Source: Marinobacter santoriniensis NKSG1 | Lineage (GTDB): Bacteria; Pseudomonadota; Gammaproteobacteria; Pseudomonadales; Oleiphilaceae | Assembly: GCF_000347775.1 (NCBI RefSeq) | Contig: NZ_APAT01000015.1 | Span: 744,001 to 808,000 of the forward strand | Reading direction: 5' to 3' | DNA: 64,000 nt | Shown: positions 1 to 8,361 of the stretch, in pieces | Numbering within the stretch: position 1 is the first letter of the stretch | How the letters are laid out: every line of letters begins with the position of its first letter | Made by a program: the position numbers and the translations under genes | Notes under the pieces: generated by a model | The model's input: the letters and a program-made list of their open reading frames with translations, nothing else | Database searches by the model: none | What the model was told of the DNA's origin: nothing

Positions 1-1
1 C

Positions 2-697
2 CCTCAGGCGATCATTGATGAATACGGCGCCGATACCGTTCGCCTGTTCATGATGTTCGCGGCTCCACCGGAGCAGTCCCTGGAGTGGTCTGACAGCGGT
101 GTGGAGGGGGCTCACCGGTTCCTCAAGCGCTTGTGGCGCATGGTTCATGAGCATGCTGCCAGCGGTCCGGCACCGACCCTCGACGTATCCGCACTGACGG
201 ATCCGCAGAAGGATCTTCGGCGCAAGACCCACGAAACCATAGCCAAGGTCAGCGACGACATCAGCCGGCGATTGACCTTCAACACCGCGATTGCAGCGGT
301 GATGGAGCTGCTCAACGACGTCGGAAAGCTTACAGGAGATGAGCCTCAGAGCCGCGCGGTGCGCCAGGAAGCCCTTAATATTGCGGTTCTGGTGCTCTCA
401 CCGATTGCTCCCCACATCTGCCACCAGCTTTGGCAAAGCCTGGGACATGAGACACCGGTTGTCGAAGCCTCCTGGCCCGAGGCGGATGCCAAAGCCATGG
501 TCCGCAGTCAGATCCAGGTGGTGCTCCAGGTCAACGGCAAGGTCCGCGCAAAAGAGGACGTTCCGGCTGACATTGCCAAAGATGATCTCGAAAAGCTGGC
601 GCTGGAGAATGAAAACGTGATGCGCTTTACCGAAGGGAAAACCGTCCGCAAGGTTATCGTGGTTCCCGGGAAACTTGTGAACGTGGTGGCCAACTGA
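2..697 (+). CDS. leuS: Leucyl-tRNA synthetase, C-terminal part (5' end outside window)
   Basis: This is the last 231 codons of a class I aminoacyl-tRNA synthetase that charges tRNA-Leu in the cytoplasm. The frame is open from the first bases of the window and reads [18 protein letters not shown], the helix that follows the KMSKS loop in bacterial LeuRS. After it come the anticodon-binding helical domain and the small C-terminal domain ([16 protein letters not shown], then [18 protein letters not shown]). The HIGH, editing and KMSKS regions lie upstream, outside the window. The gene ends one base before lptE starts, so leuS, lptE and holA look like one transcription unit, a common arrangement in gammaproteobacteria. 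Identification is firm; only the start is missing. Confidence 0.97.
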   Translation, partial: PQAIIDEYGADTVRLFMMFAAPPEQSLEWSDSGVEGAHRFLKRLWRMVHEHAASGPAPTLDVSALTDPQKDLRRKTHETIAKVSDDISRRLTFNTAIAAVMELLNDVGKLTGDEPQSRAVRQEALNIAVLVLSPIAPHICHQLWQSLGHETPVVEASWPEADAKAMVRSQIQVVLQVNGKVRAKEDVPADIAKDDLEKLALENENVMRFTEGKTVRKVIVVPGKLVNVVAN

Positions 698-698
698 C

Positions 699-1289
699 AT
701 GTCACACCCCCCTGCCTTGAAGGTCCGCATCGGTCGGCTGATATTCGCCCTGGCGCTCGCCAGCGTCGTCGGTGGCTGCGGCTTTCAGCTGCGGGGGACA
801 TCTCCGGTGCCCGAGGCGGTCCAGCCTCTCATGGTGAAATGCAGCTCACGGATTCCCGACAGCCTGTGCCTGTCGCTGAAGCGACAACTGGAACTGGGCG
901 GCGTACAAACCGCGGCTAAAGGCGACGATGCCTACACGCTCAACCTGAGTGATTTCGGCCAGGATCGAAGAGCCTCTGCGATCACCATAAGAGCGGGAGC
1001 CGCCGAGTACATGCTTACGCAAACGGTGAACATCGATCTGATCAGCCCGGACCATCTCCCTCTGATCGCCGATACGGCACTGAGCGTTCGCGAAAGCTAC
1101 CGGTACGATGAAACCAACGTACTGGCAAAACAGCGTGAGCAGGATGAGCTGGAGCAACGTCTGTATGACCGCCTCGCCCAGCAGATACTGTTCCGCCTGG
1201 CACCGCTGACGCCGTCCCGGATTGACTCACTCCGGGAGGAATACCAGTCTGCTCAAACACCGGAAACACAAAACGCCAGCGAACAATGA
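699..1289 (+). CDS. lptE: LPS-assembly lipoprotein LptE
   Basis: LptE is the outer-membrane lipoprotein that plugs the LptD barrel and helps deliver lipopolysaccharide to the cell surface. The 196-residue product has a type II signal sequence with the lipobox VGGC, so the lipid-bearing cysteine is Cys27, followed at once by GFQLRG, the usual beginning of mature LptE (GF[HQ]LRG). The rest is one small alpha/beta domain, normal in length for the family. The ATG is one base after the leuS stop. The stop overlaps the holA start by four bases (ATGA), which points to translational coupling. The leuS-lptE-holA order supports the call strongly. Confidence 0.95.
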   Translation: MSHPPALKVRIGRLIFALALASVVGGCGFQLRGTSPVPEAVQPLMVKCSSRIPDSLCLSLKRQLELGGVQTAAKGDDAYTLNLSDFGQDRRASAITIRAGAAEYMLTQTVNIDLISPDHLPLIADTALSVRESYRYDETNVLAKQREQDELEQRLYDRLAQQILFRLAPLTPSRIDSLREEYQSAQTPETQNASEQ

Positions 1290-2293
1290 AGACTCAGCCC
1301 GCCCAGCTTCCCCAGTTGCTCCAGAAAGGCCTGGCACCGGTCTACCTGGTTTCGGGAGACGAGCCTCTACTGGTTCAGGAATGCTGCGACCAGATTCGCC
1401 AGGCCGCCCGGCAGGCCGGCTTTGAAGATCGGCTGACCTTTCATGCCGATCAGCATCTCGACTGGAGCAAAGTCTCCGACGAATGCAACGCGATGTCCCT
1501 GTTCGCTGAAAAACGGCGGATTGAAATCCACCTGCCAACCGGAAAACTCGGGGATGGCCGGAATGTGATGGAAAGAGTGCTCCAGCAGCCTCCGGAAGAC
1601 ATCGTTTTGCTGCTGATAAGCACGCGTCTCGACTCGGCGGAAACCAAACGGAAATGGTATAGGGAGCTTCAGGGTAAAGGCGTTCACGTTCCAGTCTGGC
1701 CAATCGACGCCGATAAATTTCAGGGCTGGCTTCAGCAGAGGGCCAACCGTCATGGCCTGAGCCTGACGCGTGGCGCCCTGTCCATGCTGGCCGAACGCCT
1801 GGAGGGCAATCTGCTGGCCGCCAGTCAGGAACTTGATCGTCTGTCGCTACTGACAAACGGTAACACGGTCGACGAAGAGACCATCGAACAAGCCGTTCAG
1901 GACAGCTCGCGTTTTAACGGCTTCGAACTGGTTCAGGAGCTTCTGGCCGGGCATGCGCAACATGCATGCAAAATCATCGGCGTGCTCAATCAGGAAGGCG
2001 AGAACCCGCTTGGGCTGCTGGCGGTTCTCCACCGGGACCTGAACATTCTGGCAGAACTTCAATCCACTCCCGGCGCCCGGGACAATCCATCGGCTTTCCT
2101 CAAAAAACGCGGCGTTTTCCAGCCTCAAAGGGCACGCACACTTGAGCGCGCAAGCCGACGCCTGACTCCCTCCCAGCTGCTGGAATCCCTTCGTCTTTGC
2201 AGCCAGGTAGACCGTGCCGCCAAAGGCTACGACGATCTTTCGCCATGGCAGTATCTGAGAGACCTTTCGGTATTGTTGGCCGTAAAAGCCTGA
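1286..2293 (+). CDS. holA: DNA polymerase III delta subunit HolA
   Basis: HolA is the delta subunit of the clamp loader and opens the beta sliding clamp during DNA replication. The 335-residue protein begins MKTQPAQLPQLLQKGLAPVY followed by LVSGDEPLLVQE, the typical family start. It keeps the three-domain layout: AAA-like domains I and II to about residue 210, then the helical collar domain to the end. The delta subunit carries no functional Walker A motif and none is seen. It overlaps the end of lptE by four bases. The following 100 bases hold no gene. Confidence 0.95.
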   Translation: MKTQPAQLPQLLQKGLAPVYLVSGDEPLLVQECCDQIRQAARQAGFEDRLTFHADQHLDWSKVSDECNAMSLFAEKRRIEIHLPTGKLGDGRNVMERVLQQPPEDIVLLLISTRLDSAETKRKWYRELQGKGVHVPVWPIDADKFQGWLQQRANRHGLSLTRGALSMLAERLEGNLLAASQELDRLSLLTNGNTVDEETIEQAVQDSSRFNGFELVQELLAGHAQHACKIIGVLNQEGENPLGLLAVLHRDLNILAELQSTPGARDNPSAFLKKRGVFQPQRARTLERASRRLTPSQLLESLRLCSQVDRAAKGYDDLSPWQYLRDLSVLLAVKA

Positions 2294-2393
2294 CCTGCGT
2301 CAATCCTCTGAAAGCCCGCTGATTCCAACACTTGACAGTTTTTCACATTCCGGCGCATTGTAGCCTCACCGATTGTTCAAGGAGGTGCAAGAG

Positions 2394-2657
2394 ATGAGTC
2401 TTCAAGACGATTTTAAAAAGCTGTCCGACAAGATCAAACAGTACCGGGACGAAGCCCGGGTCCAGCTTCACCTGGCGCGGGAAGACGTCAAGGACGAGTG
2501 GGATGATCTGGAACAGGACTGGGATCGATTCCGCAGCAAAATTGATCAGGTGCTCCACGACGCGGAAGGCGCCTCCAAAGAGGCCCGTGAGACTACCCAA
2601 AAACTGGGTGAAGATCTGAAAACGGGGTATCAGAACATCCGGAACAAACTCAAGTAA
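2394..2657 (+). CDS. Small conserved coiled-coil protein of unknown function
   Basis: An 87-residue, highly charged protein with no signal peptide or membrane segment. From MSLQDDFKKLSDKIKQY to the end it is almost continuous amphipathic helix rich in Lys, Glu, Asp and Gln, with no proline or cysteine, so a long helical hairpin or coiled coil is likely. I do not recognise a named family. The start is set by a near-perfect Shine-Dalgarno AAGGAGGT at 2379-2386, eight bases before the ATG; an in-frame TTG further upstream is not needed. A palindrome directly after the stop and a terminator at 2695-2725 suggest a short single-gene transcript. The strong ribosome binding site suggests it is well expressed. 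Function is unknown. Confidence 0.8.
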   Translation: MSLQDDFKKLSDKIKQYRDEARVQLHLAREDVKDEWDDLEQDWDRFRSKIDQVLHDAEGASKEARETTQKLGEDLKTGYQNIRNKLK

Positions 2658-2658
2658 T

Positions 2659-2676
2659 ATGTTAACGGGTTAACAT
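2659..2676. repeat. Perfect 8-bp palindrome right after the coiled-coil gene
   Basis: ATGTTAAC-GG-GTTAACAT is a perfect inverted repeat with a two-base centre, starting two bases after the stop codon. The arms are too AT-rich for a strong terminator and there is no T-run. It could be a protein-binding site or a 3' stabilising hairpin. Its role is unknown. Confidence 0.5.
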
Positions 2677-2694
2677 AACGCCACAGTTTTACAA

Positions 2695-2725
2695 CACAAA
2701 GGCTCTGCCACGCGGAGCCTTTGTG
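2695..2725 (+). terminator. Hairpin terminator after the coiled-coil gene
   Basis: CACAAAGGCTC (2695-2705) pairs perfectly with GAGCCTTTGTG (2715-2725) around a nine-base loop. The 11-bp stem fits an intrinsic terminator, although the downstream T-run is weak (only scattered T). Confidence 0.65.
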
Positions 2726-2845
2726 CCATACTTCTCAATACTGGTGAACGAAGCGTCATATTTTTGACCTGAAAAACATCGGAACCGCATCGATACGGCC
2801 CGATGGGACAGTGCGCTTCAGAACACTGAGAGGTATAAATGGCGT

Positions 2846-3481
2846 ATGAAAAAGCTGCTGATTTCCGTCTCGTCCCTCGCGCTACTGGCCTCGGCCTCAG
2901 TCGTTATTGGCCAGAACACCCGGTTTAGCGATCCCACGGCCGTCATCAAGGATCAATTCTGGGGCAACCTGTACGCTGAAGGTGGCCACTCCTTTTTCTG
3001 CGACACCCCGTTCACGTCCAAGGGCTTCACCCTGACTGACGGCTACGTGTATCCACTGGCAGACATCCGAAGCGCCCTGAATTGTGGCACCTCACGACAA
3101 TGCGAACAGGATAACCGGTATCGCCAGATCGCTTCGGACCTGCATAACATGGTACCGGTTCGGTCCCGTATCGAAATGCAGAGACGCAACATCCGATACG
3201 ATGACGTAGGTAATGTTGCCCAGCCGGATGAATGCGGCATACGGGCAAGCGCCCAGTTCTTTGAACCTCCGAAGAGGGTCAAAGGGGATGTCGCCCGAAC
3301 CGTCGCCTATATGGTCGACACTTACGGGTTGCCCTGGCTCGGCGCACCTCCCGTTTTCAAGGACTGGAACCGGATAGACCCACCGGACGACACCGAACTT
3401 ACCCGTCATCGCCGGATTGCAGACATACAGGGTAATGAAAACCCCTTCGTCACCGATCCGGATCGCATGAACCAGCTCTGA
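2846..3481 (+). CDS. Exported endonuclease I (EndA/Vvn)-family protein with a degenerate active site
   Basis: A 211-residue protein with a Sec signal peptide (MKKLLISVSSLALLASASVV). It has the layout of the endonuclease I family of periplasmic or secreted non-specific nucleases: a cysteine-containing N-terminal region (FFCDTP), RYRQIASDLHNMVP, a conserved RRN, KGDVARTVAYMVDTYGLPW and the C-terminal QGNENPFVTDP. In E. coli EndA and Vibrio Vvn the catalytic segment is WEHVVP, where the Glu binds metal and the His is the general base. Here the equivalent position reads DGYVYP, so both residues seem to be replaced, while the family Asn (RRN) remains. Nuclease activity is therefore doubtful. GAGAGGT lies upstream of the ATG at a rather long spacing. 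The gene faces an acyl-CoA dehydrogenase across a shared terminator. Confidence 0.75.
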   Translation: MKKLLISVSSLALLASASVVIGQNTRFSDPTAVIKDQFWGNLYAEGGHSFFCDTPFTSKGFTLTDGYVYPLADIRSALNCGTSRQCEQDNRYRQIASDLHNMVPVRSRIEMQRRNIRYDDVGNVAQPDECGIRASAQFFEPPKRVKGDVARTVAYMVDTYGLPWLGAPPVFKDWNRIDPPDDTELTRHRRIADIQGNENPFVTDPDRMNQL

Positions 3482-3525
3482 CTACCTGCCTCTGGATCGG
3501 CGCGTCCCACATTTCCACGCACAAA

Positions 3526-3554
3526 AAAAGGCAGGCCGTATCGGCCTGCCTTTT
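3526..3554. terminator. Bidirectional terminator between the endonuclease-like and acyl-CoA dehydrogenase genes
   Basis: AAAAGGCAGGCC (3526-3537) and GGCCTGCCTTTT (3543-3554) form a 12-bp stem with a five-base loop. It has an A-run before and T bases after, so it can end transcription from both convergent genes. Confidence 0.85.
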
Positions 3555-3571
3555 CATCGCAACGATGACCG

Positions 3572-5362
3572 TCAGAACTCGTCTGCAGTCAATGCCATCA
3601 TGGCGTCGCCACCACTGCGAATCCCTTCGGCGAGGGAAACCGTTTTGGGCAACAGACGGTCAAAGTAGAAACGGGCTGTTTTAACCTTGCCCGAATAGAA
3701 GCCGGAGCTGTCACTCGCCGCCTTCGGTGCGGCCGCCTTCACCATTCGAGCCCACATATAGCCCAGAGCTGTCAGGCCAAAGAGATCCAGGTAGTCCACC
3801 GAGGCAGCACCGATTGCGTCCGGAGATGTGGCCGCCTGCTTCAGCACATGCTCAGTGACGTCATCCAGGCGTTCTACGGCAGCGGCAAGCGGCTCCAGGA
3901 ACGGCTTGAGATGCTCATCGCCACTGCTCTCTTCCAGGAAGTTGGCAACATCCTGTGCAAACAGCTCGTACAGCTTGCCCTGACTGCCGACCACCTTACG
4001 GCCCATCAGGTCCAGGGCCTGGATTCCATTGGTCCCCTCGTAAATCTGGGTAATCCGGCAATCCCGGACCAACTGCTCCTGGCCCCATTCCCGAATAAAC
4101 CCGTGACCGCCAAAGACCTGCTGACCGAGGATGCATGCCTCAAGACCGCGATCTGTCAGGAACGCCTTCGCAACGGGCGTCAGCAACGCCACCATGCCTT
4201 CGGCGTGCTTGCGACGCTCGTCGTCATCCGCGTACTTGGAGACGTCCAGCCACTGCGCCACGTAGGTGGAGAACGCACGGCCACCTTCGACATACCCTTT
4301 CATAGTCAGCAGCATGCGGCGTACATCCGGATGTACGATAATCGGGTCCGCCGCTTTCTCCGGCTGTTGGGCACCGGTGGGCGCGCGACTCTGAATACGG
4401 TCCAGCGCATATTCCCGGGCACTTTGCAGTGAGGCTTCCGCGGCACCAATACCCTGGATACCGACACCGAGACGCTCATAGTTCATCATCGTGAACATCG
4501 CGGCCAGGCCCTTATTCTCTTCGCCAACGAGCCAGCCTTTGGCACCATCAAAGTTCATGACGCAGGTAGCGGAGCCCTTGATACCCATCTTCTTCTCGAT
4601 GGAGCCACAGCTGAAGCTGTTGCGCTCACCCAGGGAACCATCGTCGTTCACCAGGAACTTGGGTACCAGGAACAGGGAAATACCCTTGGGCCCCTTGGGG
4701 GCATCAGGCAGCTTGGCCAGCACCAGGTGGATAATATTCTCCGCCATATCGTGCTCGCCCCAGGTAATAAAGATCTTGGTGCCCGTCACGTTGAAGGAGC
4801 CATCACCATTCGGCTCGGCCTTGCTGCGGATAATACCCAGATCCGTACCGGCATGAGGCTCGGTGAGATCCATGGCACCGGACCATACGCCGGAATACAT
4901 ATTGGGGAGATACTTCTCTTTCAGCTCCTGACTGCCATGAGCGTCCAGGGCCAGACAGGCACCGGCGGTCAGCATGGGGGCAAGACCAAAGGCCATATTG
5001 GCGCCCTGCATCATCTCCTCGAATTGGGCCACGAGGGTCTTCGGCATTCCCATACCGCCAAACTCAGGATTACCGCCCAGTCCGTTCCAGCCACCTTCAA
5101 CGATGGTCTGATAGGCTTCCTTGAAACCCTCCGGCGCCGTTACCTCGCCGTCATTCCATTTGCTGCCCTGCTCATCACCCTCGCGGTTGAGCGGAGCCAA
5201 CACGCCACTGGTGATCTTGCCCGCTTCTTCAAGGATCGCATCCGCGGTCTCAGGGTCCACGTTTTCTGCCACTTTCGGCAGCGATGCCCACAACGACGGT
5301 GCATCGAACACTTCGTTCAGAACAAATCGGATGTCACGTAACGGTGCCTGATAATCAGCCAT
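3572..5362 (-). CDS. Acyl-CoA dehydrogenase, long FadE1/DmdC-like form
   Basis: An FAD-dependent acyl-CoA dehydrogenase, 596 residues, for the first oxidation step of beta-oxidation (acyl-CoA to trans-2-enoyl-CoA). It begins MADYQAPLRDIRFVLNEVFD. Then come the short N-terminal extension, the N-terminal, middle (LTEPHAGTDLG, GTKIFITWGEHD) and C-terminal acyl-CoA dehydrogenase domains, and an extra helical domain from about residue 470 typical of the 600-residue DmdC/FadE1/FadE2 subfamily. The catalytic base is Glu442 in YEGTNGIQ. The start is set by GGAG eight bases upstream of the ATG; the frame extends 23 codons further without support. It lies beside a paralogue with about the same length and order of domains, as PA0506/PA0508 do in P. 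aeruginosa (from memory). Long-chain substrate preference is inferred. Confidence 0.9.
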   Translation of the reverse strand: MADYQAPLRDIRFVLNEVFDAPSLWASLPKVAENVDPETADAILEEAGKITSGVLAPLNREGDEQGSKWNDGEVTAPEGFKEAYQTIVEGGWNGLGGNPEFGGMGMPKTLVAQFEEMMQGANMAFGLAPMLTAGACLALDAHGSQELKEKYLPNMYSGVWSGAMDLTEPHAGTDLGIIRSKAEPNGDGSFNVTGTKIFITWGEHDMAENIIHLVLAKLPDAPKGPKGISLFLVPKFLVNDDGSLGERNSFSCGSIEKKMGIKGSATCVMNFDGAKGWLVGEENKGLAAMFTMMNYERLGVGIQGIGAAEASLQSAREYALDRIQSRAPTGAQQPEKAADPIIVHPDVRRMLLTMKGYVEGGRAFSTYVAQWLDVSKYADDDERRKHAEGMVALLTPVAKAFLTDRGLEACILGQQVFGGHGFIREWGQEQLVRDCRITQIYEGTNGIQALDLMGRKVVGSQGKLYELFAQDVANFLEESSGDEHLKPFLEPLAAAVERLDDVTEHVLKQAATSPDAIGAASVDYLDLFGLTALGYMWARMVKAAAPKAASDSSGFYSGKVKTARFYFDRLLPKTVSLAEGIRSGGDAMMALTADEF

Positions 5363-5509
5363 GTAAAACTCTCCAAAAATCCCAGTCAGTCTTTGCAGGC
5401 GTCCCCTGACCCGATGTTGGTCCGAGGCCACCTGTTCGGCTATGTGTCCGCTGAATATTGTTCTTTTCGAGGCTGGTAGTTTACCTCAAAAGTCCGTCCG
5501 GACTCATGA

Positions 5510-5540
5510 AAAAAGCCCGGCTCTCCGAGCACGGGCTTTT
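5510..5540 (-). terminator. Terminator after the second acyl-CoA dehydrogenase
   Basis: AAAAGCCCG (5511-5519) pairs with CGGGCTTTT (5532-5540). On the minus strand the hairpin is followed by a run of T. It separates the two paralogous dehydrogenase genes, so the downstream one probably has its own promoter in 5363-5509. That stretch also contains the short palindrome AGTCCG-TC-CGGACT at 5491-5504. Confidence 0.8.
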
Positions 5541-5573
5541 CCTTTCATCCGTTTCAGGACAGCGCCCGCACCT

Positions 5574-7373
5574 TTAGAGGGCGAAGGCTTCTTCCGGCAT
5601 GTCCAGCAACGTGTCGGCACCCGCCAGCATGGTCTCGGCATGGGCCCTGGACCGCGGCAGCATGCGCTTGAAGTAGAAGCGTGCTGTCTGGATCTTGGCG
5701 TTGTAGAACATTTCTTCAGTGGTGCCGTCGACCATCTTGTCGAGGGCAACCTTTGCCATACGCGCCCACAGGTAGGCAAATACGGCGTAACCGGAATACA
5801 TCAGGTAGTCCACAGACGCCGCACCTACTTCTTCGCGGTTCTTCATGGCAGCCATACCAACCTTCGTGGTCAGCTCGCCCCACTCCTTGTTGATCGCCGC
5901 CAGCGGCTCGATGAATTCCTTCAGCTGTTCGTTATCCGCATTCTCTTTGCAGAACACATGCACCAGCTTGGTGAACCCCTTGAGGGATTCGCCCTGGGTC
6001 ATCAGCACCTTGCGGCCCAACAGATCCAGCGCCTGAATGCCGGTGGTACCTTCGTAGATCATGCCGATGCGCGCATCACGCACGTTCTGTTCCATACCCC
6101 ACTCAGAGATGAAACCGTGGCCGCCGAACACCTGCATACCCAGGTTGGCAGACTCGTAACCAATTTCAGTCAGGAAGGCCTTGGCGATCGGTGTCAGGAA
6201 GCCGAGCAGGCCGTCTGCTGCCTTGCGCTCTTCCTCGGTTTTGCCACTGTGGACCACATCCACTTGCTGGCCGGCAAGGTAGATCAGGGCGCGCGCACCT
6301 TCGGCGACCGCCTTCTGGGTCAGCAGCATGCGACGAACGTCCGGATGCACAATGATCGGATCGGCAATACCTTCCGGATTCTTTGGTCCGCTCAGGGAAC
6401 GCATGGCAAGACGGTCTTTGGAATAGGTCAGTGAGCCCTGGAAACCCAGCTCAGCTGCGCCCAGCCCCTGAATCGCGGTTCCGATACGGGCCGTGTTCAT
6501 GAAGGTGAACATGCAGTTCAGGCCCTTGTTCTCGGGACCGATCAGCCAGCCCTTGGCGCCATCGAAGTTCATGACGCAGGTCGCGTTACCGTGGATACCC
6601 ATCTTGTGCTCCAGGGAGCCACAGGAAACGGCGTTACGCTCACCGGCAGAACCGTCCTCGTTCGGCAGCTGCTTGGGCACGATGAACAGGGAAATGCCCT
6701 TGGTGCCTTCCGGCGCGCCCGGGAGACGTGCCAGGACGATATGGACGATATTCTCGGCCATGTCGTGTTCGCCAGCGGAGATAAAGATCTTGGTACCGGT
6801 GATGCTGTAGGTGCCGTCTGCATTCGGCTCGGCCTTGGTGCGCAAGGTACCCAGATCCGAACCACAGTGCGGCTCGGTCAGACACATGGTGCCAGTCCAC
6901 TCACCGCTGATCAGCTTGGTCAGATAGGTTTGCTTCTGCTCTTCGGTACCGTGAGCCTCGATCGTATTGGTCGCACCGTGACTCAGGCCCGGGTACATAC
7001 CCCAGGACCAGTTTGCCGTACCAACCATTTCGCTCATAACCAGGCCGATGGAATGCGGAAGTCCCTGGCCGCCGTAGTTCGGATCGGCGGTCATGGACGG
7101 CCAGCCACCCTCTACGTACTGCTGATAGGCTTCCTTGAAACCGGTCGGTGTCTTTACGCCGTCCTCGCTCCAGGTACAGCCTTCTTTGTCACCCACCTGA
7201 TTCAGCGGAGACAGCACCTGCTCACAGAACTTTGCACCTTCCTGGATAATGGCGTCCACCATATCCGGAGTCGCGTCTTCCGCGCCTTCCAGGCTGGCGT
7301 AATGCTGCTCACTGTTCAGCAGCTCGTTCATTACAAATTTGATATCACGCAGGGGCGCTTTGTATTCAGGCAT
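5574..7373 (-). CDS. Acyl-CoA dehydrogenase, long FadE2/DmdC-like form
   Basis: A 599-residue paralogue of the neighbouring acyl-CoA dehydrogenase. It has the same extended architecture: MPEYKAPLRDIKFVMNELLN start, LTEPHCGSDLGTLRTKAEP flavin/substrate segment, GTKIFISAGEHDMAENI, catalytic Glu441 in YEGTTGIQALDL, and the extra C-terminal helical domain from about residue 470. The ATG at 7373 follows GAGGTGG at a spacing of five; an upstream GTG is ignored. The upstream region holds two overlapping PsrA-like boxes (7472-7498), so induction by long-chain acyl-CoA is likely. The pair probably serves fatty acid or alkane-derived acyl chain oxidation. The exact chain length cannot be read from sequence. 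Confidence 0.9.
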   Translation of the reverse strand: MPEYKAPLRDIKFVMNELLNSEQHYASLEGAEDATPDMVDAIIQEGAKFCEQVLSPLNQVGDKEGCTWSEDGVKTPTGFKEAYQQYVEGGWPSMTADPNYGGQGLPHSIGLVMSEMVGTANWSWGMYPGLSHGATNTIEAHGTEEQKQTYLTKLISGEWTGTMCLTEPHCGSDLGTLRTKAEPNADGTYSITGTKIFISAGEHDMAENIVHIVLARLPGAPEGTKGISLFIVPKQLPNEDGSAGERNAVSCGSLEHKMGIHGNATCVMNFDGAKGWLIGPENKGLNCMFTFMNTARIGTAIQGLGAAELGFQGSLTYSKDRLAMRSLSGPKNPEGIADPIIVHPDVRRMLLTQKAVAEGARALIYLAGQQVDVVHSGKTEEERKAADGLLGFLTPIAKAFLTEIGYESANLGMQVFGGHGFISEWGMEQNVRDARIGMIYEGTTGIQALDLLGRKVLMTQGESLKGFTKLVHVFCKENADNEQLKEFIEPLAAINKEWGELTTKVGMAAMKNREEVGAASVDYLMYSGYAVFAYLWARMAKVALDKMVDGTTEEMFYNAKIQTARFYFKRMLPRSRAHAETMLAGADTLLDMPEEAFAL

Positions 7374-7471
7374 GGAATCCACCTCAGTTTTCGGTCTCAG
7401 CTGACAACAGGTTTACAGCCTCAGGCCTTGGTTTGCTCAGACACCACAACGACCCGCGTTGCGGCGTTAAT

Positions 7472-7498
7472 TAAACACTTGTTTGAAACATACGTTTA
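7472..7498. promoter_or_regulatory. Two overlapping PsrA-like operators upstream of the acyl-CoA dehydrogenase
   Basis: TAAAC-ACTT-GTTTG (7472-7485) and GAAAC-ATAC-GTTTA (7485-7498) share one base. Each fits the PsrA (TetR family) consensus C/GAAAC-N2-4-GTTTG/C described in Pseudomonas, where PsrA represses beta-oxidation genes and is released by long-chain acyl-CoA. They lie about 100 bases upstream of the leftward dehydrogenase start. The regulator gene is not in the window. Confidence 0.6.
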
Positions 7499-7619
7499 GA
7501 GGCAAGGAATTGTCAATAGCCGAAGTGAAAATTTGTGTCGTATCGCAATGGGCAAAAAGGGCTCTGACTGCACTGACAGGCGTTCGTGGAGAAAGGACCT
7601 GAAGACTGGAAGACGCTAA

Positions 7620-8351
7620 TCAGGCGTAGAGAGAGGAAGGCAACAAGGAGGCTCCGGATCCGTTCGGTTTTTCACCCAGCCCGGCCACATCCTGATACAC
7701 ATTCCTGGCCTGGCGCGAGGATTCCGAACCGGACTCGGCGGCCGGATCTGACGCCGTCTTCTGTGCGGAGTCGGCTTTATCGGTCCCGGGTTCTGTCTTG
7801 CCTGAATTCTGCGTTGCAAGCTCCGACTGGGCTTCCAGCATGGTTTGCATCGCCTGGGCCGCAACCGCCCGATCCTGACCGGATGGTTGAGCGGGCGCGA
7901 GGGCCGCCGCGCGGACGATGCGCATTTTTTCGAGTGTTGCCTGAGGATTCCCCTCCACCGGAGACACATCGACCGGCACCTCACCACCGATGGCGTACTG
8001 GGCACCATCCGGCCCTCTTTGGTAGGTGAAAGACATGGAACCTGCATATTGCCCACCAACCGACTGGTGAGCAGCCTCATGGGCCCGTACCTCGCGGTCC
8101 CGGGACTTTAATCTGGACAATAGCTTGAGTTCGGACTGGTCCAGACCGGACGCCTGTGTCCCCTCGACTGACTGCGTACGCTCCCTGCCGCCCTTGTCTT
8201 CCGCAACGGGAAACGATTGGGAGCCATTCTGGTCAGCACCGTCAGATTGTTGTGATACGGAAGAAGAATCGCCAGATCCGGCCGGCCGCGACGTCGGATA
8301 AGTGACACCACCTGCCGGCAGTATTGGGGGAAGGGAGGAAAGTGCGCTCAC
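7620..8351 (-). CDS. SprA-related putative metalloprotease with HEAAH motif
   Basis: A 243-residue protein. The first 70 residues and the last 60 are low-complexity and rich in Ser, Gln, Gly and Asp. The core (about 72-185) runs from LKSRDREVRAHEAAHQ through GGQYAGSMSFTYQRGPDGAQ to VDVSPVEGNPQATLEKM. This matches my memory of the SprA-related family, sometimes called putative zinc metalloprotease because of HEAAH (His91-Glu92-x-x-His95). Proteolysis has not been established for the family as far as I know. The start is a GTG ten bases after the preceding small gene, so the two are probably co-translated. There is no signal peptide. Its place at the end of a biotin gene block does not explain its role. 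Confidence 0.7.
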   Translation of the reverse strand: MSALSSLPPILPAGGVTYPTSRPAGSGDSSSVSQQSDGADQNGSQSFPVAEDKGGRERTQSVEGTQASGLDQSELKLLSRLKSRDREVRAHEAAHQSVGGQYAGSMSFTYQRGPDGAQYAIGGEVPVDVSPVEGNPQATLEKMRIVRAAALAPAQPSGQDRAVAAQAMQTMLEAQSELATQNSGKTEPGTDKADSAQKTASDPAAESGSESSRQARNVYQDVAGLGEKPNGSGASLLPSSLYA

Positions 8352-8361
8352 AACGCCGGTT

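Noticed and set aside
5442-7499. Long open frames on the plus strand opposite the two acyl-CoA dehydrogenases.
   Set aside because: They are antisense shadows of strongly conserved genes, lack ribosome binding sites and show no recognisable protein pattern.
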